From assembly GCA_013180625.2 (NCBI GenBank), contig SNVD02013667.1:744001-808000 (forward strand): 64,000 nt of DNA. Reading direction: 5' to 3'. A program made the position numbers and the translations under genes. The notes beneath the pieces are model-generated. The model was not told the DNA's origin and made no database searches. It worked only from the letters and a program-made list of their open reading frames with translations. Source of the stretch: Boswellia sacra. Lineage: Eukaryota > Streptophyta > Magnoliopsida > Sapindales > Burseraceae. Shown here in pieces: positions 47,259 to 59,974 of this stretch (positions within the stretch are counted from its first letter, which is position 1; the number at the start of each line of letters is the position of its first letter).

Positions 47259-50200
47259 TTACCAAGGGCCTGTCAGAGTCCTTCTCAAGCATTGTCTTTT
47301 ACCTCCCCACTGTTGTTTCATCCTCTCCAAAATCTGTCAAACATAAAAGCAAAATGAGAGAAGGAAATCAGTTCTTCCTTTGGTGGTAAAAGTTGATTAA
47401 CTAGATTAGAAGGATTATAAAGGAACAAAATCTGACTCATACTTACAGTTAATTTAATCAAGATCTAATGTTCCTAACTAACATAAAGCCAGACAGAAAG
47501 AAAACTAGATGACCTCATTGACCTTGATTAGTGGCAAGTCATCATATGGTGACTCTAGTACAAGTTTGGTTTCTAGTATGGCAGTGTACATAATTTAACC
47601 CTAACTATCCACAAGTATGTGATCCGAAATAATAGATCAGTTGCATGGCTTTCCAGATGTAATTTTATATGGTCAACTTAGGTTTTGCTGAACATTACCA
47701 AATATATTGCTTGCCAAAGACAACAAAAGAATATGTTGATACTCAAGGATTGCTTTTGGGGTGAGACTCTACAAAATGGGCGAAGTGGAGCCAGTCAAAA
47801 ATTTGCATGAGGTTCTCAGCTATTAAAAATCAATATCTAGATAGATAATTAATAAGCATTAACCAATAATACTATAAATTAGCCCCGACTCCTTAACAGA
47901 TCTGGAAGGAATAGGGCACATATAGTAGCAAAAGGACATATACCTGACTTTTCTGCACTTCCATAGATTCTGCCTGCAACCAAAGATAGGTCCATGGGGT
48001 TAGTAATGACAATTTCTTTTTTTTTAAGTTATAACAAAATTTAAAAGAAAAAAAAAATTCCAGACTTTTGCTGGGTAAGGAAGAAATACCTGTTTTTTCT
48101 GCAACTCTTGGTTCAATTCCTTAAGTTTTGCAACTTCTGCTTCCAATTCCAATGTGTAAGCCTGCCAGAAACCCAAACAGAAAAGTAAGATTAAGTTTGG
48201 ATCAGTTTTATCCATACAAAAAACAAGATATAATAGGAAAAAAATGAGGCCGAACGGAGCTAATATATTGAACTATTCCTGAACAACAGAACTCTTGATA
48301 CAATTCTAAGATTGCACAATATGGCGTTTAAAAGTTCTCCATATCATATCTTAGTTTACATATGATTACTAGGATGCAGTAAATGCAGATATGTGCACGT
48401 CATAAGAAAACTAGCAAGAACAGTCAGCTGGATTTTTATGAAATAAAAAAGGATACTTTGTTCTACAAGTTTTCTTGCACAAAATAATTAAGTAATCCAC
48501 CTTCTCTGAGCATAATTATGAGCTTAAGCCTACTTATCCAGATCAACAAAAGTGTTTACAGGAAGGAGTAAAAATAGGTCCATTTCATAAGTTCACCACT
48601 TTTTCTTTCCCACGTGGCACAGTTTCTTATAGACTTGTACAAGAATCCTCCAATGTTAGGGGTATCAATACCGAATCCTTTCTGCTTCAAGAGAATTTTG
48701 CTTAGAGAAGCAGCAATAATGACATAGTGGCTTCTGGATACACCATTACAGAAACGCACAGGTCGTAGTATGTTCAGAAAAGCAGAAAGAAAATTCAAGA
48801 ACACAAAGGACTTTATTTCTGTTGAAATAGACGTCAATCTTTCGTCCGAACAGAAATTTGGTAGTTTGTAATTTAACAGTAAACATTTTCTGAAGGGAAA
48901 GAGACGCAGACAAGCAACAATTTTTATAAGGCTAGCAAGTATACCCTTAACTTTTCTCCGTGTCACACTGAAACCACTACGGAGAAGCAATAAAAAACCA
49001 AGTAAGCTTGACTTTACAACAGGCATAATTTTTGTAGGTGCAAAATGCAGAAACTTTGCACTTCCCAGTTGATCAACACCATTTAGAAAAGAGAAAAAGG
49101 GACTGATGTTGAGAGTTGAAGTTTTACAGAATATTTAACCTCCGAATAAGCATGAATTTATATAGTTGAAATAAATTGAAAAACTGAAAGAAAAAAAAAT
49201 AGTATCTAGTAGCCAACAAAAGACATGGCACCTCAACCACAATACTCACCTGCTTGCGAGCCCGTGATCTAGCAGCTGACTCTCTGTTTTTTATCATTCT
49301 TCTGTGCCTCCTCTCAACTACTTTCTCCAAAGCAGTATTTTTTCTTCCCCGGCCAAACACATAAGGAACTGGTGACAATGACGATGTATCAGCAGTACTC
49401 TTTGCAATCACGTCTGGAGAGGCTTGACTTGCAGGAGATCCAGTTGCAACCGTAACACCCCCAGTTCCCAAACCTACCATTCCTATTCCTCCGCTCTGCA
49501 GTCCGCAAGGCTGAACTAAATTGTTATTCATAGATGGATTTGCAACACTAACCACTGAACCCCTAGCTCCTGGGCCAGAGAGCTGCGTTGTGTTCACTAA
49601 ATTCAATGGAGAGGCAAAGGCCACAGTTGCTTGTTTTGGAAATAGCGGCTGCTGCTGCTGCTGTGCCTGCTGAGGAAGATATTGGTGGTGTTGCTGCTGC
49701 TGCTGTTGCTGCTGTAAGGATTTGACTGCACTTACATTCAATGTCAAACCAGGAGGCTGATTAAGAACTGAGTTGTTGTTCTCCATTACACGATTACCCA
49801 TCAGCCCATCTGCTCTACCTGGCTGCTGAAACGCTAGAGCTAAACCAGTACTGCCATTATTTGGATAAAATCCAACATTGTTTGGCCTTCCACCCATCTG
49901 TTGAGGATCTTCTCGCACTACTCCTGCCCTCACCAAGAACTCCTCCAATGTCATCTCTCCTAAAGTCTGTTGCCTCTGCGGTATATTTGGTCCACTGCCA
50001 CTGCCGCCACCACCATTCTCTTTCAGCAAGTCTCTCCAAACTTCATCAACAGTCTTTTGACTCAACGTTCGTGGCAAAGTTAATGATCCTTGTCTCTGCA
50101 AATTCCCACTGGGGGCACTTCTTTCTCCATTAACACTGGCTGAAGAAGTCGTAGCATGATTCTCTTCGGCAGTCCAGATGTTTTTCAATAGTTCATCCAT

Positions 50201-50362
50201 GTTCATCGATCCAAAATCCTTCCCTAGTCCGCCACAGGTGTTTTGGAACTCTTCAAAGGTCAATGAGTATACTGAAGGCTGTCGAGCTAACTGGAAACTC
50301 CCTGGTGGCTTTACTTCCCCAACTGATTCATCAAAGTTCTTAAAGTTTATATGCGAACCCAT
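47259..50362 (-). CDS. AREB/ABF-type bZIP transcription factor
   Basis: Four exons: 50362-49250 (1113 nt), 48161-48090, 47973-47944, 47333-47259. They join in frame to 429 residues. The start is the ATG at 50362 (MGSHINFKNF); an in-frame TTG upstream at 50389 is not credible. Conserved AREB/ABF motifs appear in order: RQPSVYSLTFEEF (27-39), DELLKNIWTAEE (56-67), GSLTLPRTLSQKTVDEVWR (92-110), EMTLEEFLVRAGVV (136-149), the basic region ending NRESAARSRARKQ (to 371), a zipper with Leu377, Leu384 and Leu391, and the C-terminal LRRTLTGPW. Ser/Thr in RXXS/T sites (RQPS, RTLS) are typical SnRK2 targets. It should activate ABA-responsive genes through ABRE (ACGTGG/T) elements in the nucleus. A glutamine-rich tract (CAG/CAA repeats, 49640-49720) interrupts the middle. 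Closest family members are ABF2, ABF3 and ABF4; which one is not resolved. A 5' UTR intron is likely but unplaced. Confidence 0.94.
48162..49249 (-). other. First coding intron of the bZIP gene
   Basis: 1088 bases with donor CAG|GTGAGT and acceptor tggcag. A 156-codon minus-strand open frame (48556-49026) inside it has no recognised domain and is probably chance. Confidence 0.7.
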
Positions 50363-51600
50363 TCTTGTTTCAAGCTCAAGCAGTGGCAACAGTTGACTCC
50401 AATCAAAAAGTTCTTACACTTCCATGTAATAAAAGTAGATCAGAAGAATATCTCTCTCCACTTGCTTTAATTTCCCTCAACCTACCATCTAGAAGTCCAC
50501 CATATCAAAAGGTCAGTAAATCATTCACATTATTCTCATTAATTCCAACTTTATGCACAATTATCCAAGTCTAATATCATTAACATCGCCATAAAATGAT
50601 TAAAAAAGGAAACCGTACCCATTAGCTGCTTCCTCTAGCAAATCAAAATCAGTCCCAAGTTCAAATAAACAAGACACTAAAACGTGAAAATAAAAATAAA
50701 AACAGAAACAAATATCAAACAATCATAGTACAACATAATTGCAACGAGGAAAAAACAGCATGTACACTTCCCATTTTCAGGAATCTTTATCCAGTGCGCA
50801 GTGCATCCTACACAGTTCCCAATCAACAACAAACAAACAAAGCGTCCTACACAACCGTCCAAATTGATCTAGGTCAGGCCAATGCCACTTCCTCTTTCAT
50901 CTAACCCTTCTCTTATTCAGATCCAAACACCCATTAAAACTGTAACACTATTCAGCTTGTTTTGAGCTCAATACTCAAATTCATCAATTTTCAACCTTTC
51001 AAGTAACTTCACATCTCAGCTCAATAACAAACAATCCCATATTCGTGATTTTACGTAAAAACAAATCTAACCCCTTCATTCAATTCGTAATCAAACACTT
51101 AAAGATTTCCTTTTTATATTTAAAAAAAAAATCAATTTAGTAACAAATATCTGTTTTCTCTTCTTCATCAGTATCTCAGCAGATATCAACTTCTATGCAG
51201 TTCAAATTCTATCTCAAGTTAAATTTTAACGACAGAAAACCCTAATCGAAGAAGATGAAAAAAAAAGAAAAAAATTTATTTTTTAGATAAATTATTAATT
51301 ATTACCCAAAAAAGAAAATAAAACCAGAACAGTACAAAATACAGACAGAGAGAGAGACTCATAGAGGAAAGGGAGAGATAGGGAGAGAAAAATAAATAAA
51401 ACAATAAATTTATAATTTTACCTTTTCTAATTTTTGAATATTTGTTGAAAATTCAGTTACCAGAGAAGGAGAGAGAGAGAGAGAGAGAGTCCGAGTGTGT
51501 CGTTTCTCTATGCTTGGCTGCGCAAAGTGGACAAGTGTCTACTGAGACTCGACACGGGTCGCCATTTAAGGAGTTTCGCTTTGGGGATTTTCTAATTTTT
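50363..51600 (-). other. 5' UTR and promoter region of the bZIP gene
   Basis: Leader sequence with a GA microsatellite at about 51469-51489, a common feature of plant 5' UTRs. The transcription start is probably near 51500. No further gene is seen. Confidence 0.5.
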
Positions 51601-53110
51601 TATCATTTTTATATTAAATAGCGTTGCGTCGAGCCACGAAGATCTCGCAACGTGGACCAATTAATGGCGGGTTGAAAAATGATGTGACACTTTGCCAATG
51701 GAGAGGCGACTCGTGGGGGAATCCCGACCGTTGAATGGGACTTTCCGACAGGCATGATTGGAGGGTAAATGGTGATGTTTTGTTAGTGCTTGGGGATAGT
51801 GGCGTGGCGGTGATGCGTAAGGCTGGCGGGTGAGAGAGATTGTGTGCGGTGAGGTGTACAGAGAGTGGTGAATCCCACCCCTCAGTCGCGCATCTGATGT
51901 GAGATTTGAACAAAAGTAATTCAGAATACAACTTAAATACAACATAAAATTTAAATTAATAATCAATGTTATGAAAACAAAATTGATGAAATCAATCGAT
52001 TAATTTATTTATATTATTAAAGAGATCCAAAAATTCATAACTTTAACTTAAATTTGCAAGTCAACGTGATGATCTATGTATCAAAATGTTCATAGACCAT
52101 AAAATATATTAGTTTATCTTTAATTAAATCATGGATAATAATATATTTTTTAGAGAGATTGTAAAATATCTCATTGATTAGAAGAAAAAAAAAGTTTTCT
52201 TTTTTGAAAAAGAAAAAAACAAGTAAAGCATGGCTTATTTTGATTTAAGGAAACATAAGTGATGATATAATGATGAATCAGATGTCACTTTAAGAAAAAG
52301 AAAAAACAAAAAGTGTAGTTTTTTTGTGTTCTTTTTCTTCTAATTCATAAAATTCCTCAATTTATTGACTTCATTCATTATTATTATTATTATTATTTTG
52401 GCCTTCCAAATTGTGTCTTCCATAATTCCTTAGACATATGTTTGATGAGTGATACTGTGTAGTACGATTTTATTATATTAAATAGTATAATATATGTGTT
52501 TGATGCTAATGTAGTATAGTATTAATACAAAATACAACTCTTAGTTGTATCAATATTGTATTAAATTATGTAGAGTTAATCTACGATATTAGTATTATAT
52601 TGTATAGCTCCAATCAAAAATAGCCTTATAAAATTCTATATATTTAACAATGGCCATTTAATTTTTTAATTTTTAAAATAAATAAAGATGTATTTACTAT
52701 ATAAATTATAAAATCAAATTTATTTAAAATTTATTTTCTAAAAATAAAGAAATTATGAAGGGAGTCATCGCCCCACTGGGTGACATTTAAGGTCTACTAT
52801 CCCTGTTGGATCAATTGATACTTAACATTTCATTATAAACTCCAATTTTCTTATAGATCTAGTCGAAGCATTGGACCTCCAATAATTATTTCAATAATTA
52901 AAAATTATTTGATAAATTACTAAATAACTAATTTTATAAATAAATTAAAAAATATATTTATTCTTTGTACATCTTTTTTTTAAATTTATTTTTTTATACG
53001 AATTAATATAATACATAATTATGTTAAATATTATATAATTTTAATATAATATTATTTTTAATACTATATTATACCATGTAATATAGCATATCAAACATGT
53101 TTTCGATGTC
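51601..53110. other. AT-rich intergenic DNA, possible inverted-repeat element
   Basis: Bases about 52435-53105 have loosely complementary ends (catatgtttgatgag and atatagcatatcaaacatg), suggesting an old MITE of about 670 bp. An (ATT)n microsatellite lies at 52375-52396. No gene is seen. Confidence 0.35.
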
Positions 53111-53640
53111 TTATTTTCAGGGTGTTATCGTGGAATCTCGTACCTGCAAAACGACACAGTATGGTGGTTGTAGTCACGTGTGAGAGGACTGAGGAGTGGA
53201 CCCCGACCCAAGCATGGACAACGTCAACGGCTGATATCGCACATCAAATTCCCCAAAGATATGATGGAGCTAAGCCCGAGACGAGACGAAAGGCGCCCAC
53301 AGCCAAAATTGACCAATCAGAATAAGCGATCTTGTTCTCAATCTTTCCTAACATTCTGGCACCGATAGTGAGTGAGCATGCGCCACGTGGTGCGCCAGCG
53401 TTGATGATAAAGTTGGAGATAGATTATTGGTGGGCCCTTGATGAGAGTATTGATGAAAAATGTCCGGAGCACGCGATGTTGCAGAGTACGTGATGGCGAG
53501 GTGTTGTATGGAAATTGGCGAATTTGGGGTAAGAGATAACAACAATTACTGACAAATTTCTCAGTCCACTAAAGCAACCCGAGCCTGAGCATGAGCCCCA
53601 GCCCTGCTGCTTGCGTGCCTCCCACAACTGCAAAGTCTAC
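53111..53640. promoter_or_regulatory. GC-richer island with G-box and light-type motifs, no gene attached
   Basis: Against AT-rich surroundings this block carries gtcacgtgtgag (53174), GCGCCACGTGGTGCGCC (53380-53396), GATATCGC, CCAATCAGAATAAGCGATC (53311-53329) and GCGATCTT. CACGTG cores and GATAAG-like sites are typical of light- or ABA-responsive promoters. Open frames over it (53122-53368) have no recognised domain. It could be the upstream part of a lost gene. Function is inferred. Confidence 0.35.
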
Positions 53641-54562
53641 GGAGCCACCCAATAATATGCTCCCGTCATTCATCACTTTGCTGTTAAAAGAGTTAAGCTG
53701 CCGTTTCCAATTACTTTCCATTTTATTTGTTTTCATTTAATATTTTTCTAATTTAGATGAATCCGATGTTTGTTTAGAATGAATTTAATATACTAGTTTC
53801 TATTATAAAAGTTCAGTAGAGAGAGAAAAATAAATAAATAAAGTTTTATCTCAAACTATATTTTATTATGTGAATTATCACATTAAATTATAAAATTTGA
53901 ATTGTATAAAGATTGTAAGTTTAGTATTATATAAATAATATGAAAATTAAGCATATTTAAGAAGTGAACTGCAGAAATTGTTAAGGTAAAGTTGTATGTC
54001 ATTGTTGTACTCAATATTTCGACAAAGTATATTCGACAATGAATGTTAAGTGTCAGATAAGATCATAACATGGCATGCAAATTTTTTAAAAAATAGTTTA
54101 CGATTGTCTTTTTAAAATTTCTCCATTATTTATTTTCGTTGATTTTATTGACTTCTGTTCTCATTTGTATGTATCAATTTTCACAAAAATATGATATTGA
54201 TAGTCTTAAAATACATCTCAAATCTTAAAGTTTATGTAATAATCCTCGAAATTGTAATCAATAATTAAAATTTTATATCATTAAGTAATTTACTAATTAG
54301 AAATTATTGGATACATAGTTGAAATAATTCTATGATAAAATACACAGTCTTAAGGAATTATACATTGATTTTAAGGGATTTGGAATATGATTAATTATGG
54401 TATTATGTTAAGAACACCCATCTTGTATATTTATCATCATTTTTAAATATAGACACACACACACACACATTTGATTTTTGTATATTGTTAACGTATATAT
54501 AATGTATACAATATTCGTATTACAATACCAATAAAGAATTATATGTATAACTTTATCAAATA

Positions 54563-54767
54563 ATGTTACATATATGCCTACAATTCAATTATAATTAACA
54601 TTTTATACAATTTGAGTTGACAAAAATATTATTGAAATGATAACTATTAACATATCATTTAATTTAATCTCATTTAATTATTTTTATTTTTTACTCGTCT
54701 AATAATATTTTATCAAATCATACTGTATAAAAAATAATTATAAATATAATATTATTTAACTAAGTAT
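54563..54767. repeat. MITE, family 1, copy B
   Basis: Ends read gcctacaattcaattataat and aattataaatataatatt; the inner arm is acaatttgagttgacaaaa, matching copy A. Confidence 0.5.
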
Positions 54768-55567
54768 TATACACTTCTCATATATATAATAAATTTGCCA
54801 TTCTTAAAACTTAAAAGAACCTTAGTAGCCATATATGATCACATCCCTATGTCTATTGTTCACTCATGCAATAGGAATTTGACAAGTGTAATGAAAAGTA
54901 ATTAAAAATTAAATTTTAAACTTTTTTGACTAATTATGATATATAATGACAAATCTTAGATTTGTATAAGATGATTGTAAATGGTAAGCAAAATGATGGT
55001 GAAAGGACAATCTCATCCATGACTTTTTAAGAGACATGGATTACTTTCTATCTTTAAGAAGAGATATGATAAACATTGTTATCATGCCTGTCGATGAGAT
55101 GCAAATTTTGGTTCAATATGACATCATTTGCATGAAGTTTTGTTTGTACTTGCGTCTTTTCTTAAAGATAATTTTCAAATGAATCATGCATGTTATTTTT
55201 ATGACTTAATTTTTTTTTTTATATTACTTTATGATCTTCCATCTGTCAACATTCTGGGTTAAGAAAAACTACTCTTATAAATTATGCGTACATATATACA
55301 AATTTTTATATACAAATTAATGTAACATTATTTATTTATCTATACATCGTCACACTTTATTAAATAAATATATTCATTACTCTAATCATTTTATGACAGA
55401 ACAGTTTGTATATAAGAGTATGTACAAAAAAATTGTAAGACTGATATTATTCTCGTGGATTATATCAAAAACTAACATTAAGGTTTCCCTTAATATCAGG
55501 TTTCTATCGTTATACTTCTTTTGATTTCACTTTTTTTTTTAATCATTTACATCCATGTAATAAAAGA

Positions 55568-55757
55568 ATAATGTCAGACCTTTAGCCTATTTATAACCAA
55601 GATTTTATATAACATAAATTGATAAGATATTATTAGATGAGTAATTACGATATCATTTATTTTAATATCTTTTATTTTTTTATTCATCCAGTGATAACTT
55701 GCCAACTCAGATTACATAAAAAGAATAATTGTAGATGAGTTATGGATGTAGCATTAC
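55568..55757. repeat. MITE, family 1, copy C
   Basis: Ends read tagcctatttataacca and gatgagttatggatgtagc; inner segments are ataaattgataagatatta and ataacttgccaactcagatt. Confidence 0.5.
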
Positions 55758-56647
55758 TCGTAACAAAATTCCATTAATTTTATGTGAGCAGGAGTTTTGC
55801 AAATAGATTTTTACCGTGGATTTGAGGATAAGCAATCCTCAAATCTTTCTTTCCGATCTAGCCCTAACACAGGTACACACGGCAATCCCAATTTGATTTT
55901 GACTTCTGCTTTATCAATCACCACCATTGGCAAACCGAATGCCTGGGTGTTACTTGTAAAAACAATAAATTTATTGGTAAATCATGTCATTTGTCAGTAA
56001 ATTATTATTTTAATTGTAATTTTTTTGTTAAAATTGCATAATAAGCTATTTGGTTCTATTTGGATGGAGTTATTTTAAAAATTATTTATACTTCTGATAA
56101 TAGAAATTTATTATTCTAATTTCGAAATAGTAAGTTTTTACTTAGAAAAAAGGGGTGCAGAAGAAACATTTTGGAGGGTGCATGTTAACTCACTTTTTTT
56201 TAAAATTTAATTATTTACATGAAATTCTTGTTTTACCCTCCACTATTACTATAAAATTAAACAAATTCCATAGATCAGCTAAACGATAAAATGAAACCAA
56301 AAGGGTGCAATGATGTAATATCATAGTTTTTGATACAACTGCATCATCATTCAATAATCTAATCCTTTAAGTTTTGAGGGAAGATAATGTAAATAATTAT
56401 TTAAAGTATAGTGGATAAATATCTTTAACATGTTGGTTCTCCAACATACACGTGTTGATGGCCATGTTGAATCTCACACTAACCTAACTTATCATGTCCT
56501 AGCATTCGTAGCCCAACCCAACTCCACTCTTCATAGCTTAGAATCCAAAAAACACTATTGCATGTGAACATTCACAAAGTGACAACTTTAGCTTTCTTAC
56601 CCTCTTTGGCTTGTGCTACAAAATTGGAATCAATTGATATTTTATCG

Positions 56648-56832
56648 AGTAATACTATTCTTATAAACTATCTATACAACTACAACTGATATGTCATGAT
56701 TTGATTAGAAAAGTAAGTTTTAAATCTTAATTACATTAATTAATATAGATGATATCACAATTACTCAATAATGTCACATGAGTTTATATAAGTTAGTTTA
56801 TATAAATAATCTGTAAAAGAAGCGCCACTCTT
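56648..56832. repeat. MITE, family 1, copy D
   Basis: Ends read tcttataaactatctatac and ttatataaataatctgtaa around an AT-rich core with aatgtcacatgag. More diverged than the other copies. Confidence 0.4.
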
Positions 56833-57047
56833 TGATTTCATTGGTTATCAAATATAGAATTGAAGTACTACATAAAATCACTATAATTACACCATTTTAT
56901 CCATTGTTTATGTTTTCCCTTGGCTTCTTTATAATGGGTTGGATCTCAAGTGGCCCAATCCAAGCCCACTATGTTCAAGCCGAGTAGGTTTTTGAATATA
57001 TTGAACTTCATTTTAAAGAGGAGTATCTACAAATAGCTTAAAAGGAT

Positions 57048-57290
57048 TTGAATTCTGGTCAACAACCACTAAGTCTCAGAATGTATATATTCTATGCAGC
57101 TAAGCAGGCTCTTCAACTAATGGTCCCAAAACTGAAGCATATTTCCAAAGCACGGTTGGACTATGTCACAAAAGCTGGTCACATGAGGCTCGTATTTTTG
57201 AAAAGAGAATGCTATCAAGTTGAATTCTACCAAACAAAAGTTGACATTCTAAATACAAAACACTTTTGTGAACACTTAAAAAATGATTAG
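57048..57290 (+). pseudogene. Unrecognised coding fragment
   Basis: An 80-codon open frame whose middle, AAKQALQLMVPKLKHISKAR to LKRECYQVEFYQTK, reads like real protein: balanced charge, hydrophobic periodicity and codon use unlike the AT-rich flanks. I do not recognise the family. It has no exon-like splice partners nearby and begins and ends in AT-rich DNA. That suggests a fragment of a gene captured or left behind. Ends are those of the open frame, not of any gene. Confidence 0.35.
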
Positions 57291-58164
57291 CCGCAATTAT
57301 CTCTGTAAAGATTTGGTTTTGGTTGCATGCTCCAGGTAGGTAACAAGTTTAATTAATTCATTAAGTTGAAACTTTTGAACATTACTACAACAAGATTGAC
57401 AAATGTTACAGAACTTCTAGAAAAGCTTGATTGATTTCTCCAGGATAATGCTTGCATGCAAGAACTTCAATTATGGGTAATTTTATGCTTCGATGTTATG
57501 GTTTCTTTCTATATTTGTTTGTAGCAACAAGCTAGTTGGGTGCGGGTCAGGAATAAATTAATTTGATGGTGCGCAGTCAAGTGCTTATCTGGAAAAGGAA
57601 GCACCAAGTCTTTTGCATATCAAAATGTTAATTTGTCATCAAGCCAACATGGCCGCAAGCAACAAGGATTCTGAATTCTGAAACACGTTAAACTTTTGAA
57701 TCCACTACATTCATTTTTCAAATTGCCAGGTTGTTTCCACTCACTTTTCTGCAAATTTTTCTTCAAGAAACAAATCCATTCTTTGCAATTACAGAAAAAA
57801 AAAAGTTAGGATATCAATAAACTCCCCTCTGGTTTGTGAAAAAAAACAAGTTACATATCATGATATTTGGAAAAAAAAAAGTTTTATTTACATCTTGTAT
57901 AGTATTGTTTCTCAAAGCCTTCGTTTACCTCATTTTCCGAATGAATAAAATAATATTATTAATTAAAAAGGAGAAATAAAATATTAAGCAGATTTTCAGC
58001 CAACCCCCTAATGTTTGGGCCATTTTGGGCGCCCAGATTTTCAGAAATAGCACATAACCCCGACGTCACTCAGCTGTTCTGTCTAGATGCCACATCCCTT
58101 ACGGCTACTATATAATGACTATTTTAACCTTAACTTGCGCAGATTCTAATATTGAAAATGTGAA
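57291..58164. other. Intergenic DNA
   Basis: AT-rich, with A-runs near 57850. No gene is seen. Confidence 0.5.
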
Positions 58165-58905
58165 ATGACCAGAATGCCAAGACTTGCAAGAAAAATAGAG
58201 GGGTTGGATCCTTCAACCGCCTCATATTCTGCTTCTGCTTCTGCTTCGTCATCAGCATTTTCAACTCATTCAAGTCTAACAAATGCTATACTGAACCCCA
58301 GAACTCCTAACCAAGCACTCAACCTTTGCAATTCCTCTAATAGGAAACTAAACCCAACCAAGAATCTTGAATCCTTTTCTACTACAGTTCATGTCTTAAC
58401 CAATGCTAAATTTTATACAAAGGTCAGGTGTTTGATAAAAGGCCTCACTGAATATCTTAGCCAATCCTTTTTTATTCGCATGGTTAAGTTTGGTGTTGTT
58501 CCCATATTGGTGTATAATTGTTTGATTGATGGTCATTTTAAGGCAGGGAACCTGTCCGAAACAATGGGTTTGTAATTTGAGATGGAAAATTTTAAAATTT
58601 TGCCAGATGTATTCATATACAATATATTTGTTAAGGGTCTCTGTGGTGTGAGTCAAGTGGAAGAAGTAGATTCTTTGTTTCAAAAAATGTGCAAAGAGGG
58701 AGGACTTGTGGATGCTGTGACTTATAATTCACTTATTGATGGATAATGTAAAGAAGGCAATATGCAGAAGGCTTTGGAGGTGTGTTCTCAAATGACAGAG
58801 AAGGGTGTTGAACCCGATGTCATTACCTTTACTACTTTCATAGATGGTCACTGCAAGGTGGGGAAACCTCGCAGTGAAATGGCAATTAAAAGCCTCGTTC
58901 CCGAT
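58165..58905 (+). pseudogene. Broken pentatricopeptide-repeat (PPR) gene
   Basis: The frame opens with MTRMPRLARK and a Ser-rich, targeting-like stretch. It continues through PPR-type motifs: VVPILVYNCLIDGHFKAGNL, then after a TAA-type break LPDVFIYNIFVKGLCGV, then AVTYNSLIDG, a stop in place of the next residue, CKEGNMQKALEVCSQM and VEPDVITFTTFIDGHCKVG. Stops occur at 58573 and 58744, and a frameshift near 58905 ends the homology. The YNSLIDGYCK-like periodicity of about 35 residues is characteristic of P-class organelle RNA-binding PPR proteins. Only about five repeats survive, so it is a truncated pseudogene. No intact parent is in the window. Confidence 0.8.
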
Positions 58906-59974
58906 GTTGTTGCCAGTTCAACTTTCCCAATAAAACATGACTTACATGCGAGCACGTTCCCCGATTTTCAATTTTTTTTTTTTCAATTCCAGATATTTCA
59001 AGCCATGAAATCACTTTGCCAACCCATTATGTTGATAGCTTAACGAAGCCACAAGTAACATTTGGGGGCTGGGGGGTTGTATAAATGTTTGAAAATGTGG
59101 GGGGTCGCTGAGCTTCCTCAAACATTGGGATGCTGGCTGAAAAATCCCCATATTATTAATTAACAAAAGAGGCGAATTTTGTACAGAATCTTCCAAGGCA
59201 CAAAGTCTAAGTGACACTTTTGAAAAACAAGGGAGAAAAGTAGTATTTAATTCATCTACAATCAACTCTTTTTATCATATGAGTTGATAAAATATTATAA
59301 GAAAAATAATTATGTTTAATTCATCAACTTATTTTTATTTTTTTATGTATGTAGTGATGTTTTATAAACTCATATTATATAAAGAGTTGATTATAAATGA
59401 GTTATAAGTTTAATATTATTTAAGTAATATTTATCTAAAAATAAAAGAATTATTTTCATTGTTATGTATTTTATGATAAAAATTTTAAAAGATAAGTAAT
59501 ATATAAAACCTACAATTTAAATAAATTAATACAATTTATTAACAAAAAAATTAAAAAGACAAATTTAGTATTTAAACTTATTTTCATATTTCCTTATTTT
59601 TCATGTCAAAAATATCTATATTACTTTTAGCCTAGGAATTGCAGGGTTGTCTTAAAATTACGATAAGTTTAATGGATGATTAAAAAGTATTACCTTAAAT
59701 TTTATTTTAATAAATAAATTTAAAAACGTAATGGGACTATAAATAAATAAAAACGATAAAATTTGACCCATCAAACAGAAAATAGAAACAGAAAATCCGG
59801 TGAAACGTCTACTCGATTTGAATTTCCACCAAACCTCTTTTTACTATTAATCAACCAATAATCATCATAATTAGAAAACTAATTACTGCCAGGCTGTCCC
59901 TTCCTAAAAAGATGACGTGGCAAAAACACGATTAAGCTTTAAATGTTTAAATTAATTAATCAAATGATTATGAA
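58906..59974. other. Intergenic DNA with a MITE
   Basis: AT-rich. Contains a family 1 MITE (59244-59425). The last 150 bases are presumably the DUF1685 promoter. Confidence 0.5.
59244..59425. repeat. MITE, family 1, copy E
   Basis: A clear inverted pair: catctacaatcaactctttt on the left and aaagagttgattataaatga on the right. Centre includes atgagttgataaaatatt. Confidence 0.65.

Larger units (their letters stand above)
53641..57047. other. Long AT-rich intergenic stretch with MITEs
   Basis: Holds three family 1 MITEs (54563-54767, 55568-55757, 56648-56832) and a CA run near 54450. No gene is recognised. Confidence 0.6.

Noticed and set aside
48556..49026. 156-codon open frame on the minus strand
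   Set aside because: Lies wholly inside a bZIP intron bounded by good splice sites, with no recognisable domain.
50363..50389. Nine-codon N-terminal extension of the bZIP factor
   Set aside because: It would start at TTG. The ATG at 50362 gives the MGS start usual in the family.
52435..53105. A definite MITE
   Set aside because: End complementarity is loose and no target duplication was found, so it is only mentioned in the intergenic entry.
53122..53368. Short open frames in the GC-richer island
   Set aside because: Two frames overlap the same bases with no domain, no codon bias I trust and no splice partner.
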